64,000 nt of DNA from JANSYL01 sp963921255 (lineage in GTDB: Bacteria; Pseudomonadota; Alphaproteobacteria; Rhodobacterales; Rhodobacteraceae). The first letter of the stretch is position 1. Each line of letters opens with the position of its first letter. The stretch lies in assembly GCA_963921255.3 (NCBI GenBank), contig CAWUEW020000001.1, forward strand, positions 868,001 to 932,000, in the 5' to 3' direction. Below the pieces are notes generated by a model, which saw nothing but the letters and a program-made list of their open reading frames with translations, did not search any database and was not told the origin of the DNA. Position numbers and translations under genes: made by a program. Shown piece after piece: positions 16,385 to 25,380 of this stretch.

Positions 16385-18451
16385 CTAGCGCCGCCAGATC
16401 CAACTTTGCCCCGCAAACCAGCCCTGTAATTTGGCCAAGGCCCGCAAGATGGGTTTTGGGCGTAGCCCTTCGCCGCTCACCAAGCGCTCAATCGCGATCT
16501 CGGGCGGGCAGGGCAAGCCTGTCACCGGGTCGGTGTAGCGCGGATAGGCGATCAAGGCGGCATGCGCCAGGGCCGCCAGACTTGGTTTCGCGGCCCGCCA
16601 AGGCGGCGCGGGCACAAGATCCTTGGTCAGGCCCCATCCTGCGTAAAACGGCATGCCCAACGTCGTGACCGGCACCCCGCGCAGCAGCGCTTCGAACCCT
16701 AAGCCCGAGGTGATCGTCACGACCCGGTCCACCTTGTGCAGCAGCCCCGCCGGATCGCCCCCTTCGACCACGTGATCGGCCAACTCGGCCAGCTGAGCCT
16801 TGGGCACGTGTCCGTCCCGCAGACCGGCCAGGACATCTGGATGCGGCTTGTAGAGGAGAACCGCATCGGGCAGCAGGCGGCGCGTTGTGCGCAGAAGCTC
16901 CTCATTGGTGCGGACGTCGCCGGCCCCGCGCTTGATCGAGGCATCGTCTTCGACCTGCCCCGGCACCAACACGATCTGCCGGTCTTCGGGCAGCGGCGGC
17001 ACAGGGGCCGCCGCGCCGAGGTTGTACTTCGTCACCCCCTGCCGCGTGAGCGTTTCGATCATGCGCTCCGCCCGCCGCAGATCCGCGGCGGGCCAAGTCG
17101 CGATGCGCGTCACCAGTCGGTCAAAATCGCTTTCGCGCGTCGGGTCATAGTAGATGCCGCGCGCATCCCGGACCAAGGACAGGGGCGGCACCAGTTCGGC
17201 CCCCAAACCCTTTGATCTGAGGAACCCGTCCTCGATCCGAAACAACGGTTTGTTCTCCGCCGCGAACGCGGCCCGCACGTCTTCTGTTTCACGCCCGGCC
17301 CAAACCATCGCTGGACGCGGGTCCGTCGCGGCTGAGGCGGTGCTGTCGGTGTAACTGATCTTCCCGCCGGACGCGCCGAACGCCGCCGTCAGGTGTCCGC
17401 GCTTCCAACTGCGCATGTGCAGGGCCGTGTAGCCGTGCCGGTCTTCCCGCCACGCCCGCGCCTGAGATTCAAGGGCGCCCAACACGTCTTCGACCTGCCC
17501 AAGCCGGTCGCGATACGGGTCGTACCATGTGGGGTAAAGGATCAGGGCGGCCGCCGTCAGTTGCGCCCGGGTCAACGTGCGCTGGCGGCGCGCCGGAATG
17601 GGACGGCGGTCATCCGTCAGGCCCCACCCGGCATAGAATGGCACCCCGAAGGTGACCGGGCGGTGCCCGGCCAAAATTGCTTCGAACCCCAACTGGCTGG
17701 TCACCGTGTAGACGGCCCGTGCACCTTCAAACAGGGTCCAGGGCGATATCTCTGTATCGACGAGGGTGACATGGGGCGGCAGCTCGGCCGGATCATAGTG
17801 GCCGGGTCGGTGCCCCGCGCGGGTTTCGGGATGGGTTTTGATCAAGATGGGCGCGCCGGGATGGTCCTCCTGCGCCCAAGCCAGCATTTCGCCAAAGCTG
17901 TCCGCGTTTGCGGCCCCAAGCTTGATCGAAGCATCCCCGCGGGTCTGGTCGACCAGCAGCACATAGCCGGGCGGCGGATGGGGAATGCTTGGATCGACCG
18001 CCGCGTATTTGGTCAGGTGCCCCTCCTTCAGTCGGGCGATGACATCGCGCGCGCGATCGAGAAGGGCCGTGTTGTCGAGGGGATGGCGTGCCAGCAGGTC
18101 TTCCAGGTCGGACGGCCGGGACGCATCGAAATACATGCCCGATCGGTCGATGACGAGGCCCAGGGGCGCGTCGCCCTCGCGGCCCGTGCGAAGGGATCGC
18201 AGAAATGCGTCTTCGACCCGCACCAGCGCGGCGCCGGTCGCGTCTGCGATGGCTTCGCCCCGCGGCGCATAGGGGGAATGCCCCCACACCAGGACATCAT
18301 CCTCGGTCGATGGCTTCCCAAGTTTCAGGTCGTATCCCGACAGTTGAAGGATGCGGCGCACCCGGGTGTCCGTCAGGAACCCGGCATTGTAGTGGTACCC
18401 GCGCCGCCGACGGCCCGTGCCGGGCCGGTCGATGCCCGGCTCGAGCGCCAT
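16385..18451 (-). CDS. kpsC: capsule polysaccharide biosynthesis protein KpsC (Kdo transferase)
   Basis: 688 residues in two similar halves, each with the Capsule_synth signature: FYAGWGLT at about residue 270 and again near 604, and tails LYPTWYDPYRDR (about 309) and AYPRYTDPVTG (about 639). KpsC proteins add alternating beta-linked Kdo residues that form the lipid-anchored linker of group 2-type capsules; the two halves are separate transferase domains. The start lies just inside the upstream gene's stop region, with no strong ribosome site, suggesting translational coupling. It is last in the minus-strand order kpsS, lipoprotein, kpsC. Confidence 0.9.
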   Translation of the reverse strand: MALEPGIDRPGTGRRRRGYHYNAGFLTDTRVRRILQLSGYDLKLGKPSTEDDVLVWGHSPYAPRGEAIADATGAALVRVEDAFLRSLRTGREGDAPLGLVIDRSGMYFDASRPSDLEDLLARHPLDNTALLDRARDVIARLKEGHLTKYAAVDPSIPHPPPGYVLLVDQTRGDASIKLGAANADSFGEMLAWAQEDHPGAPILIKTHPETRAGHRPGHYDPAELPPHVTLVDTEISPWTLFEGARAVYTVTSQLGFEAILAGHRPVTFGVPFYAGWGLTDDRRPIPARRQRTLTRAQLTAAALILYPTWYDPYRDRLGQVEDVLGALESQARAWREDRHGYTALHMRSWKRGHLTAAFGASGGKISYTDSTASAATDPRPAMVWAGRETEDVRAAFAAENKPLFRIEDGFLRSKGLGAELVPPLSLVRDARGIYYDPTRESDFDRLVTRIATWPAADLRRAERMIETLTRQGVTKYNLGAAAPVPPLPEDRQIVLVPGQVEDDASIKRGAGDVRTNEELLRTTRRLLPDAVLLYKPHPDVLAGLRDGHVPKAQLAELADHVVEGGDPAGLLHKVDRVVTITSGLGFEALLRGVPVTTLGMPFYAGWGLTKDLVPAPPWRAAKPSLAALAHAALIAYPRYTDPVTGLPCPPEIAIERLVSGEGLRPKPILRALAKLQGWFAGQSWIWRR

Positions 18452-18455
18452 CAGA

Positions 18456-19589
18456 TCAGTTCAAGGGGCTGCTGAGCGTGGAGGCCGCGCCCAACGTGCC
18501 GGTCAAGGCACTGATCGCATTGTTCCACTGCGTGATCGGCGCGGCGGTGACATACAATGTATCGCTGTCGCGGATCACGAAATCCCGTGCTTCGAACATG
18601 CCCGTCGGGGCGGTCAGGTCCAGAACGTAGACAATGCGCTGTGCACCGATCAGATCACTGCGGCCCAACACGGCCTGGGAAATCTCCTCCGGCTCATTGC
18701 GCAGCACGAAGACACCGGTTGGGTCGGCAAGGGTTGGGTTCAGACCGCCAACCGAGGCGATGGCTTCGATGGCGGAAATGACCTGGCTGTCGAACGGAAC
18801 AATGGTTTGCGAGCCGGTCGCGCCAAGCGCGGTGAAGCTGCGCCCATCTTCTTCGACGAAGACACGGTCGCCGCCGCGCAGGGCAATGTCGACCCGGGGA
18901 TCACGATAGATGTCCTGGTACCAAACCGTGCCGGAATGGTCGCCGCGCACCACGGTCACCTGGCTGATGTCGCCTGAGCCGGTGACGCCACCGGCTGCGG
19001 CCAGCATGCCGGACAGACGGCGGGTCGGGCGCTGGATCGGGTAGACCCCTTCGGCGCCGATGTCGCCCGCCACGGTTACGGTGGCTCCGTCACCGGCTTC
19101 GCGCCGGACAATGACCTGCGGATCGGGGGTTTGTTCGTCCAGATTGCGGGTGATGATCTCGCGCAGCGCCTCGGGCGTGTTGCCGGAGGCCCGGATGCGG
19201 CCCGCATAGGGAATGAAGATGAAGCCCGCGCCGTCCACTTGGACGGAATCGATGATCGCAGCCGAGGCACCCTGGCCGGCCAGCAGCCCGTCGGTCACGT
19301 TTTCATAGACTTCAAGGGACAGGATATCGCCCGGACGGATGATCTCGGTGTTCGACACACCGGCCCGCAGCAGCCCATCGGGAAAGCCAAGCGCCGGCAC
19401 GACGGCGGTCGCGGCCGTCACGCGCTGGTTCACTTCCACGACGAAGGCGTCGCCTTCGCGCTGGACGGATCCTGCGAATATCTCGTTGCGGGTGGGGCCC
19501 GAACGAGGGAGCAGCGCACATGCGGACAGGGCCGCACACACGACAAAAAGCGCCGCAATACGCGCGCTACGGGATGCCAACGAAGTCAC
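18456..19589 (-). CDS. outer-membrane polysaccharide export lipoprotein (Wza/KpsD family)
   Basis: 377 residues from the GTG at 19589, chosen because AAGGAG lies seven bases upstream; an in-frame ATG at 19640 has no ribosome site. The N-terminus MTSLASRSARIAALFVV is followed by the lipobox ALSAC, so the protein is probably lipid-anchored after C24. A polysaccharide export domain (around IIRPGDILSLEVYENV) is followed by SLBB-type beta-grasp repeats (VTVAGDIGAEGVYPIQ and later DTLYVTAAPITQW). It likely forms the outer membrane channel for capsule export, working with the KpsC/KpsS products. No kpsE, kpsM or kpsT is present in the window. Confidence 0.88.
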   Translation of the reverse strand: MTSLASRSARIAALFVVCAALSACALLPRSGPTRNEIFAGSVQREGDAFVVEVNQRVTAATAVVPALGFPDGLLRAGVSNTEIIRPGDILSLEVYENVTDGLLAGQGASAAIIDSVQVDGAGFIFIPYAGRIRASGNTPEALREIITRNLDEQTPDPQVIVRREAGDGATVTVAGDIGAEGVYPIQRPTRRLSGMLAAAGGVTGSGDISQVTVVRGDHSGTVWYQDIYRDPRVDIALRGGDRVFVEEDGRSFTALGATGSQTIVPFDSQVISAIEAIASVGGLNPTLADPTGVFVLRNEPEEISQAVLGRSDLIGAQRIVYVLDLTAPTGMFEARDFVIRDSDTLYVTAAPITQWNNAISALTGTLGAASTLSSPLN

Positions 19590-19672
19590 TGGATGGCTCC
19601 TTACTGCCAGAACTGCCTCAGTTTGTTTTTTTGCCACCATAATCGGTTTTGCTTTTTTTCGCTAGTGTTCGG

Positions 19673-20992
19673 TTATTTCACGACTTGCAGGTGTTGTCGG
19701 GGGGCGGGACGCCCGGCGCTCAGCGAGTCATATGGGTCTTCCGGGCTCAGCATCATGTCGACGACCTGGCGCAGCAATTGCCGCCGCCCACGGGCCGAAT
19801 AGAAGCTGCCCGAGATTTGCGACGTTTCCAGAAGATAGTGCCGGTAGGCCCGGTAGGCGCGGCTGTCGGGGCGCGTCGGATTCTGGAAGAACGCTTCGAG
19901 GCTTTGGGTCGAAACGAATTCGGGTTTCAGATAGACGGCCTGCCCGAACGCTTTCAGCGGCAGACCCCGCCAAAGCGCCTGTTGCGCCGCCGTCGAATTG
20001 ACGGTCACCGCCGACCGCGCGTCGTTCAAAAGCTTGGCCAGTTTGCCGCCGCGGACATAGTGCACCCGATCGGCCACGCCGCGCTCGGTCGCAAGGCGCA
20101 GGATGTCACGCCGAATGGGGGTGCGACCGTCCTCCAGCGGATGTGCCTTGAAGACAAGGTGGTGGTGGCCCGGGGCGCCCCGCGCGAAGCCGTCAATCAC
20201 GGTTTCCAGGAACTCGGACATGGTCGAGAACGGCCCGTGGTCGCGGAAACTGGCGTCGTGCTCCAGTTGCAGCAGGGCCAGGTGAAAGGGAAAGCCCCCG
20301 GTTCGGATCCGGTGCGTGGCCAAAACGCGGTCGATCCAGTGGACCGGCATCAGGGCCAGGCGCCTGAGGTAAAGCCGGAACTCCTCAGCCACCGTCAATG
20401 TGCGATGGGGCCTGAAGTTGGCATAGGCCTTGTTCCGCAGAAAGACGTGGAAGTGATAGGCCATGCCGTAAAAAACGTGCTGGCGCATGTCGCCCCATTT
20501 GGCGGGGGCGTCGGGCAGGTCCAGATCGAGATCGGCCAAAGCGGTGCGCATCTGATCGACCGACAGGTCCATAACACGCGAATGGCCGTTGGCCCCGCCG
20601 CGTTCATAGGTCACCCAATAGGGGCGCAGGTACCCCTCTTCGAAGACATGGACCGTCAGGTTGTGCGTCTTGGCCGTCGCGATGGCCTGCGCGTGAATCG
20701 GACGGGTGTCCCCGTAGAGGACCAGATCGGTGATCCCCTTTTCGGCCACCAGAGACGCAATGCGCTCCGGCCACGCCGCACCGTCGTCGGTGAAGGGAAT
20801 GTAGCTGTCACAATCGCGCCAGAACGCTTCGTCCCCCTGATTGAAGCCGACCCGCCAGACCGTGGCGCCAGCCGCCCCAAGCATGTCGCCCAAGCGCGAA
20901 AAGAAGGGTCCATGCGGCCCTTGGAGGAAGAGAAACACGCGCTGCGTGCTGCGTTTGTCCATGATCTGCTCAGTCATGTTCTGTTTTGTCAT
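19673..20992 (-). CDS. kpsS: capsule polysaccharide biosynthesis protein KpsS
   Basis: About 439 residues. VFLFLQGPHGPFFSRLGDML is the typical KpsS start. Later motifs include VFEEGYLRPYWVTYERGG, VFKAHPLEDGRTP and SAVTVNSTAAQQALWRGLPLKAFG, where TVNST and the His-Pro pair belong to the Capsule_synth family. KpsS adds the first beta-Kdo to phosphatidylglycerol to start the capsule linker, which KpsC extends. The start is uncertain among ATGs at 20992, 20977 and 20962. It is first of the three minus-strand capsule genes and divergent from ribE. Confidence 0.88.
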   Translation of the reverse strand: MTKQNMTEQIMDKRSTQRVFLFLQGPHGPFFSRLGDMLGAAGATVWRVGFNQGDEAFWRDCDSYIPFTDDGAAWPERIASLVAEKGITDLVLYGDTRPIHAQAIATAKTHNLTVHVFEEGYLRPYWVTYERGGANGHSRVMDLSVDQMRTALADLDLDLPDAPAKWGDMRQHVFYGMAYHFHVFLRNKAYANFRPHRTLTVAEEFRLYLRRLALMPVHWIDRVLATHRIRTGGFPFHLALLQLEHDASFRDHGPFSTMSEFLETVIDGFARGAPGHHHLVFKAHPLEDGRTPIRRDILRLATERGVADRVHYVRGGKLAKLLNDARSAVTVNSTAAQQALWRGLPLKAFGQAVYLKPEFVSTQSLEAFFQNPTRPDSRAYRAYRHYLLETSQISGSFYSARGRRQLLRQVVDMMLSPEDPYDSLSAGRPAPRQHLQVVK

Positions 20993-21139
20993 GGTTACCC
21001 GTGTGACCTTAAGAAAACCTAGCCTTCTGTCGCGGGCGGGGCAGCATTGCGGTCGATCTGTGGCACGCGCACCTCGGCCTAGGCCTTGCTGTGGGGGCCG
21101 TGGCATGATTGTGTGCCGCCGAATTCCAAGGAGGCTCGG

Positions 21140-21739
21140 ATGTTCACTGGCATCATCTCGGATATCGGCCGTCTCAGCGCGGTTGAAGATCGTGGCGACC
21201 TGAAGGCCCGCATTGAGACACGCTATGACACGGCGCAGATTGATATCGGCGCATCGATCGCGTGCGACGGGGTATGCTTGACCGTGACCGCCCTCGGCGA
21301 AGACTGGTTCGAGGTCGATATTTCGGCCGAAACCATCTCGAAAACCAGCATCGGGGCGCAGGGGTGGCCGGTTGGCCACCAGATCAACCTCGAACGCGCA
21401 CTGCGGGTGGGCGACGAACTTGGCGGTCACATCGTCTCGGGCCATGTCGATGGCACAGCGCGCATCGTCGATATGGTGGACGAAGGCGACTCGACCCGCG
21501 TGACCTTCGAGGCGCCCGCAGACCTGGCGCGGTTCATCGCGCCCAAAGGGTCCGTGGCGCTGAACGGAACCTCCCTGACGGTGAACGAGGTCGACGGCGC
21601 GCGGTTCGGCGTGAATTTCATTCCCCACACCAAAGAAGCGACCACGTGGGGCGCAGCCAAGGTCGGCGACACCGTGAACCTCGAGATTGACACGATGGCC
21701 CGCTATGTCGCGCGGTTGCGGGATTTCGATCCGGCATGA
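21140..21739 (+). CDS. ribE: riboflavin synthase, alpha subunit
   Basis: 199 residues beginning MFTGIISDIGRL, the diagnostic start, and consisting of two tandem lumazine-binding barrels (about 1-96 and 97-192). CDGVCLTVTAL and GSVALNGTSLTVNEVDG are the paired motifs, one per barrel. The enzyme dismutates two 6,7-dimethyl-8-ribityllumazines into riboflavin. AAGGAGG lies at good spacing before 21140. Its stop overlaps the next start as ATGA. No FMN riboswitch was recognised upstream. Confidence 0.96.
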   Translation: MFTGIISDIGRLSAVEDRGDLKARIETRYDTAQIDIGASIACDGVCLTVTALGEDWFEVDISAETISKTSIGAQGWPVGHQINLERALRVGDELGGHIVSGHVDGTARIVDMVDEGDSTRVTFEAPADLARFIAPKGSVALNGTSLTVNEVDGARFGVNFIPHTKEATTWGAAKVGDTVNLEIDTMARYVARLRDFDPA

Positions 21740-21951
21740 AACCGGTTGTCGTCCGGTCGATCAACGATGCGGATATCCTGCGCTGCGTTGATATCCTGCG
21801 GACCGGGGGCGTCTTTTCGTGGGTCGAATGTCGGCGGGATCCCGAAGACGGATCAGGGTGGCGCCGCATTGGTGTGCCACAGGGCGCATTTCCGACGCAG
21901 GACGCGGCAGAGGCTGCGGCCCGCGCCGCCGTTGCGTGGATGGACGGCTGA
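21736..21951 (+). CDS. small conserved-looking protein of unknown function
   Basis: 71 residues, translationally coupled to ribE by an ATGA overlap. The sequence has mixed alpha/beta character with one short motif SWVECRRDPEDGSGWRRIG and an alanine-rich C-terminal helix. No family was recognised. The tight coupling to ribE is the main reason to believe it is translated. Confidence 0.6.
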   Translation: MKPVVVRSINDADILRCVDILRTGGVFSWVECRRDPEDGSGWRRIGVPQGAFPTQDAAEAAARAAVAWMDG

Positions 21952-22030
21952 TCGGGCTTGGCAACCCGTCGGGTTTCGCCAAGGATAGCCACGCGGCGGT
22001 CGCGAGGGCCGCACCGGACAGGAGGCGCAT

Positions 22031-22609
22031 ATGTCAGGCATCGGTCACAATGGCGGGCCCTCGATGGAGGCCGGGTTTGGGTTTCGCAAGGTTGCCTGGA
22101 CCAAGGCGCGCACCGAGTTGCTTCCAAAACTGCCGCTGGAAATCCTGCGGGTCCGTGTAGCGCGGGCCAAGCGACTGGGCCTGCCCTACCGCACCTACGC
22201 GTCGTTCCGGGCGGCGACCGGGCGGGACGTCGTGGCGTTCCTCTATTCTGGCAATGCTCTGGGCGTGACGCGGCGCAAACTGACCGTGTCCGCCGACATG
22301 GCGGATCATCTGCGCCATCTCGACGGCGCGGCCGGTCGCCTTGCGGCGATCTACGCGCCAAACACGCCGGCGGATGTCCTGTCGGCCAATCCCGCGCTGC
22401 TGTCCGCGGCGGCCGCGGCGCCGAACATCATGGTGCCTTGGGGCCAGATCCGATCCCATTTCCGCGGCTTTGCGCACGCCGAAGGGGTGCCCGCCGATGG
22501 GATCGTGCTGGTGGCCGCAACCGAGATCGAGGATGAGTGGAGCACGGCCGCCGGATTCGCCGGCGCCATCCGTCCCGATGCGGTTTTGCCGCCAGTGGCC
22601 TCGGCCTGA
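22031..22609 (+). CDS. hypothetical protein with N-terminal IGHNGGP motif
   Basis: 192 residues starting MSGIGHNGGPSME, with GGAGG six bases upstream. The GIGHNGGP opening is seen in many alphaproteobacterial proteins of unknown function. The middle (LGLPYRTYASFRAATGRDVVAFLYSGNALGV) resembles part of a helix-turn-helix-like or nucleic-acid-related domain, but this is not firm. It lies between ribE and ribB on the same strand. Function unknown. Confidence 0.7.
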   Translation: MSGIGHNGGPSMEAGFGFRKVAWTKARTELLPKLPLEILRVRVARAKRLGLPYRTYASFRAATGRDVVAFLYSGNALGVTRRKLTVSADMADHLRHLDGAAGRLAAIYAPNTPADVLSANPALLSAAAAAPNIMVPWGQIRSHFRGFAHAEGVPADGIVLVAATEIEDEWSTAAGFAGAIRPDAVLPPVASA

Positions 22610-22730
22610 TCCGTTTTCGCCGCAGACGGCCTCCAAAAACCACAATCCCGCTGCGTCCCGACACCCGCCATGGGTTTTCTTAGCCCGACCGATGGCCTAT
22701 CTGCGCAGGGCAACGCAAAGGGACGCGCCA

Positions 22731-23861
22731 ATGACGCAGCAGTTTGAAGATCCGGGCCCGGTCGAAAAGGAATGGGGCGACGCGATCTCCTCGATCGAGG
22801 AAATCATCGAAGACGCGCAGAATGGCCGCATGTTCATCCTCGTCGATCACGAGGACCGCGAGAATGAGGGCGACCTTGTGATCCCGGCCCAATGGGCCAA
22901 CCCCGATGCCATCAACTTCATGGCGACCCATGGGCGCGGCTTGATCTGCCTGTCGATGACAAGCAACCGGATTGACGAGTTGGGCCTGCACCTGATGTCG
23001 ACCAACAATTCGTCCCGGCATGAAACGGCCTTCACCATCTCGATCGAAGCGCGTGAAGGTGTGACCACCGGGATCTCGGCGGCCGATCGTGCTCGTACCG
23101 TGCAAGTCGCGATTGATGCGTCCAAAGGGGCCGCAGATATCGCGACCCCGGGCCATGTCTTTCCGCTGCGCGCCCGCGATGGTGGCGTGCTGGTCCGCGC
23201 CGGGCATACCGAAGCGGCGGTCGACATTTCTCGGCTCGCTGGCCTGAACCCGTCCGGTGTGATCTGCGAGATCATGAACGAAGACGGCTCTATGGCGCGC
23301 TTGCCCGACCTGATCGCCTTCGCGCAGCGTCACAACCTCAAGATCGGCACCATCAGCGATCTGATCGCCTATCGGCGCCGCCACGACAACCTGGTCAAGG
23401 TGCGCCAGGAAGAAACCATCCAAAGCGAATTTGGCGGCGATTGGACCCTTCGGATCTACACCGACGAAACCCAAGGCGCGGAACACATCGTCCTGATCAA
23501 AGGCGATATTGAAACCGCTGATCCTGTACTTGTCCGGATGCACGCCATGGACCCCTTGCTGGATGTCGTGGGTGTTGGCCCCGCGGGCCGTGCGGGCGAA
23601 TTTGGGGATGCCATGCGCGTCATCGCCGAAGAAGGGCGGGGGGTTCTGGTGCTTCTGCGTGATCTGACGATGAAGCTGGCCGTGGGGGATGAAGCCTCGC
23701 CGCAAACGCTGCGACAGTACGGGCTGGGCGCGCAAATCCTCAGTTCGCTCGGGATCAGCGATATGATCCTGCTAACAAATTCACCGAAGCCCAAAGTCGT
23801 AGGCCTTGAGGCCTATGGTCTGTCGATCGTGGGCACACGCAAAATTTCGGAGCTTGGCTGA
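22731..23861 (+). CDS. ribB: 3,4-dihydroxy-2-butanone-4-phosphate synthase with degenerate GTP cyclohydrolase II domain (RibBX-like)
   Basis: 376 residues. The N-terminal domain (about 18-215) is a full DHBP synthase, with DHEDRENEGDLV at 39-50 and GHVFPLRARDGGVLVRAGHTEA. The C-terminal domain is homologous to GTP cyclohydrolase II, but where the zinc-binding cysteines should be it reads VLVRMHAMDPLLDVVGVGPAG, with no cysteine. It is therefore unlikely to cleave GTP, like the RibBX variants of other Proteobacteria. A separate RibA would then be needed and is not in the window. AAGGGA precedes the start at 22731; an in-frame ATG at 22692 is an alternative. Confidence 0.93.
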   Translation: MTQQFEDPGPVEKEWGDAISSIEEIIEDAQNGRMFILVDHEDRENEGDLVIPAQWANPDAINFMATHGRGLICLSMTSNRIDELGLHLMSTNNSSRHETAFTISIEAREGVTTGISAADRARTVQVAIDASKGAADIATPGHVFPLRARDGGVLVRAGHTEAAVDISRLAGLNPSGVICEIMNEDGSMARLPDLIAFAQRHNLKIGTISDLIAYRRRHDNLVKVRQEETIQSEFGGDWTLRIYTDETQGAEHIVLIKGDIETADPVLVRMHAMDPLLDVVGVGPAGRAGEFGDAMRVIAEEGRGVLVLLRDLTMKLAVGDEASPQTLRQYGLGAQILSSLGISDMILLTNSPKPKVVGLEAYGLSIVGTRKISELG

Positions 23862-24409
23862 TGGCAGGGGCATCGCACTACGTTCTGGAGCGTCCGAGCT
23901 TCGACAAGCCGGTCAAAATCGCGATTGTCGTGGCGCCCTATTACAAGGACATCGCCGACGGCCTCGTGGCCGGGGCCATCGCCGAGATCGAGGCGGTGGG
24001 CGGCACCTATGAGATGATCGAAGTGCCCGGCGCCCTCGAGGTGCCCACCGCGATCCGCATCGCCTATCGGCAATCGAACTTCGACGGGTTCGTCGGGCTT
24101 GGCTGTGTCATCCGGGGCGAAACCACCCATTACGACACGGTCTGCAATGACTCGAGCCGTGCGATCCAGCTTTTGGGCCTCGAAGGCGCCTGCATCGGCA
24201 ACGGCATCCTGACCGTTGAAAACTATGATCAGGCCGCCGTGCGCGCGGACCCGGAGGGGCAGAACAAAGGTGGCGGCGCGGCGGCGGCGGCCCTGCACCT
24301 GATCGCGTTGACGCGGCGCTTTTCGACGCCTAAAGGCGGGATCGGTTTCAAACCCCAGGCCGAGGTGATCGAGGTCGCAGGGGGCAGCGAAGGACCCACC
24401 ACCGTATGA
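23861..24409 (+). CDS. ribH: 6,7-dimethyl-8-ribityllumazine synthase
   Basis: 182 residues. IAIVVAPYYKDIADGLVAGA, EVPGALEVPTAI and VGLGCVIRGETTHYD are the three substrate-binding blocks of lumazine synthase, and the last contains the catalytic histidine. The enzyme condenses DHBP with the ribitylamino uracil. Its ATG overlaps the ribB stop by one base, and its own stop overlaps nusB as ATGA, so ribB-ribH-nusB form a tight operon. A C-terminal extension of about 25 residues is longer than usual. Confidence 0.96.
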   Translation: MAGASHYVLERPSFDKPVKIAIVVAPYYKDIADGLVAGAIAEIEAVGGTYEMIEVPGALEVPTAIRIAYRQSNFDGFVGLGCVIRGETTHYDTVCNDSSRAIQLLGLEGACIGNGILTVENYDQAAVRADPEGQNKGGGAAAAALHLIALTRRFSTPKGGIGFKPQAEVIEVAGGSEGPTTV

Positions 24410-24891
24410 GCGAGCCGCGCCCAAAGGGCCCAAGCAAAGAGGCAAAGCGCCAGATGCGCTCGGCCGCACGGCTCTATGCCGTGCAGGCCCTGTTCCAGAT
24501 GGAAGCCGCAGGCCAGACCGTCGACCAGGTCCGTCAGGAATTCGAAACCCACCGGTTCGGCGCCGTGTATGATGGCGAGGAAATGGCCGAAGGCGATGTC
24601 GACCTGTTCCGCAAGACCATGGAAGATGCCGTTGAGTGGCAGGCCAAGATCGACCAAATGACCGACCGGGCGCTGGTTGCGAAATGGCCCATCGACCGGA
24701 TCGACCCGACCCTGCGCGCGCTGTTCCGGGCCGCGGGCGCGGAGTTGATCGAAGGCGCCGCACCGCCCAAGGTGGTCATCACCGAATTCGTGGACGTGGC
24801 CCGGGCGTTCTTCCCCGAGGGACGTGAGCCGAAATTCGTCAACGCCGTGCTGGATCACATGGCGCGCGAAGCAAAACCGGACGCATTCTAG
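24406..24891 (+). CDS. nusB: transcription antitermination factor NusB
   Basis: 161 residues of the all-helical NusB fold. SARLYAVQALFQMEAAG opens the domain, and VVITEFVDVARAFFPEGREPKFVNAVLDHMARE is the conserved C-terminal block. NusB binds boxA RNA with NusE (S10) to support rRNA antitermination. ribH-nusB adjacency is widespread. The start overlaps ribH by four bases. Confidence 0.96.
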   Translation: MSEPRPKGPSKEAKRQMRSAARLYAVQALFQMEAAGQTVDQVRQEFETHRFGAVYDGEEMAEGDVDLFRKTMEDAVEWQAKIDQMTDRALVAKWPIDRIDPTLRALFRAAGAELIEGAAPPKVVITEFVDVARAFFPEGREPKFVNAVLDHMAREAKPDAF

Positions 24892-25008
24892 GCAGACCCG
24901 CCCTTCGCGCTGAAATGAGCGGCGCTTTGCCGCTTGTGGCCCAAGCCCCCCTTGCCTCTGACCCGCAGGACGATAGCTTGGCTTTCAAGAGCGATCGGAG
25001 GGGTCCAA

Positions 25009-25320
25009 ATGCCGGATCATATCAAGTTCATCTTGCGCCACGCTGCTGTTGGCGCGGGCGTTGCCGTCAGCTTCGTTGGGCTTTTGCTCTATTTGAACGT
25101 GGGCAATCTCTGGCATCTCGTGACCCACACGGCCGAAGGCCCGATTGCGGTCGTGATTCTGACGGTCTTTTGCACCATCACCTTTGGCTCGGCCCAGATC
25201 GGCTACAAGATCATGACCTTGGGCGAAGATGACGAGGACGACCAGGGCGGCAAACGCGACGCGCTGCCCTTGGCCGACCCAATCCCGGTTCCCGTGCGCG
25301 CGGCGCCCCACCGCCGGTAA
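25009..25320 (+). CDS. small inner membrane protein of unknown function
   Basis: 103 residues with GGAGGGG upstream of the ATG at 25009. Two hydrophobic helices are visible (AAVGAGVAVSFVGLLLYLNV and IAVVILTVFCTITFGSAQI). They are followed by an acidic stretch EDDEDDQGG and a proline-rich, basic C-terminus. Family not recognised. It ends at a strong terminator and probably forms its own short unit behind nusB. Confidence 0.7.
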   Translation: MPDHIKFILRHAAVGAGVAVSFVGLLLYLNVGNLWHLVTHTAEGPIAVVILTVFCTITFGSAQIGYKIMTLGEDDEDDQGGKRDALPLADPIPVPVRAAPHRR

Positions 25321-25343
25321 TACCGCAGGGTCAAATCGCCCAA

Positions 25344-25370
25344 GCGCGGTCCCCTCGGGCCGCGTTTTTT
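25344..25370 (+). terminator. intrinsic terminator after the small membrane protein
   Basis: A GC-rich stem (CGCGG at 25345-25349 with CCGCG at 25360-25364, extended by three C:G pairs) is followed directly by six T residues. It lies 24 bases past the stop codon. Confidence 0.85.
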
Positions 25371-25380
25371 GTTGGGGAAA

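Noticed and set aside
20993..21139. FMN riboswitch before ribE
   Set aside because: The conserved FMN element blocks were not found here or before ribB.
19673..21628. Extended kpsS frame to 651 codons
   Set aside because: The N-terminal extension overlaps ribE on the other strand; KpsS begins near 20992 by motif position.
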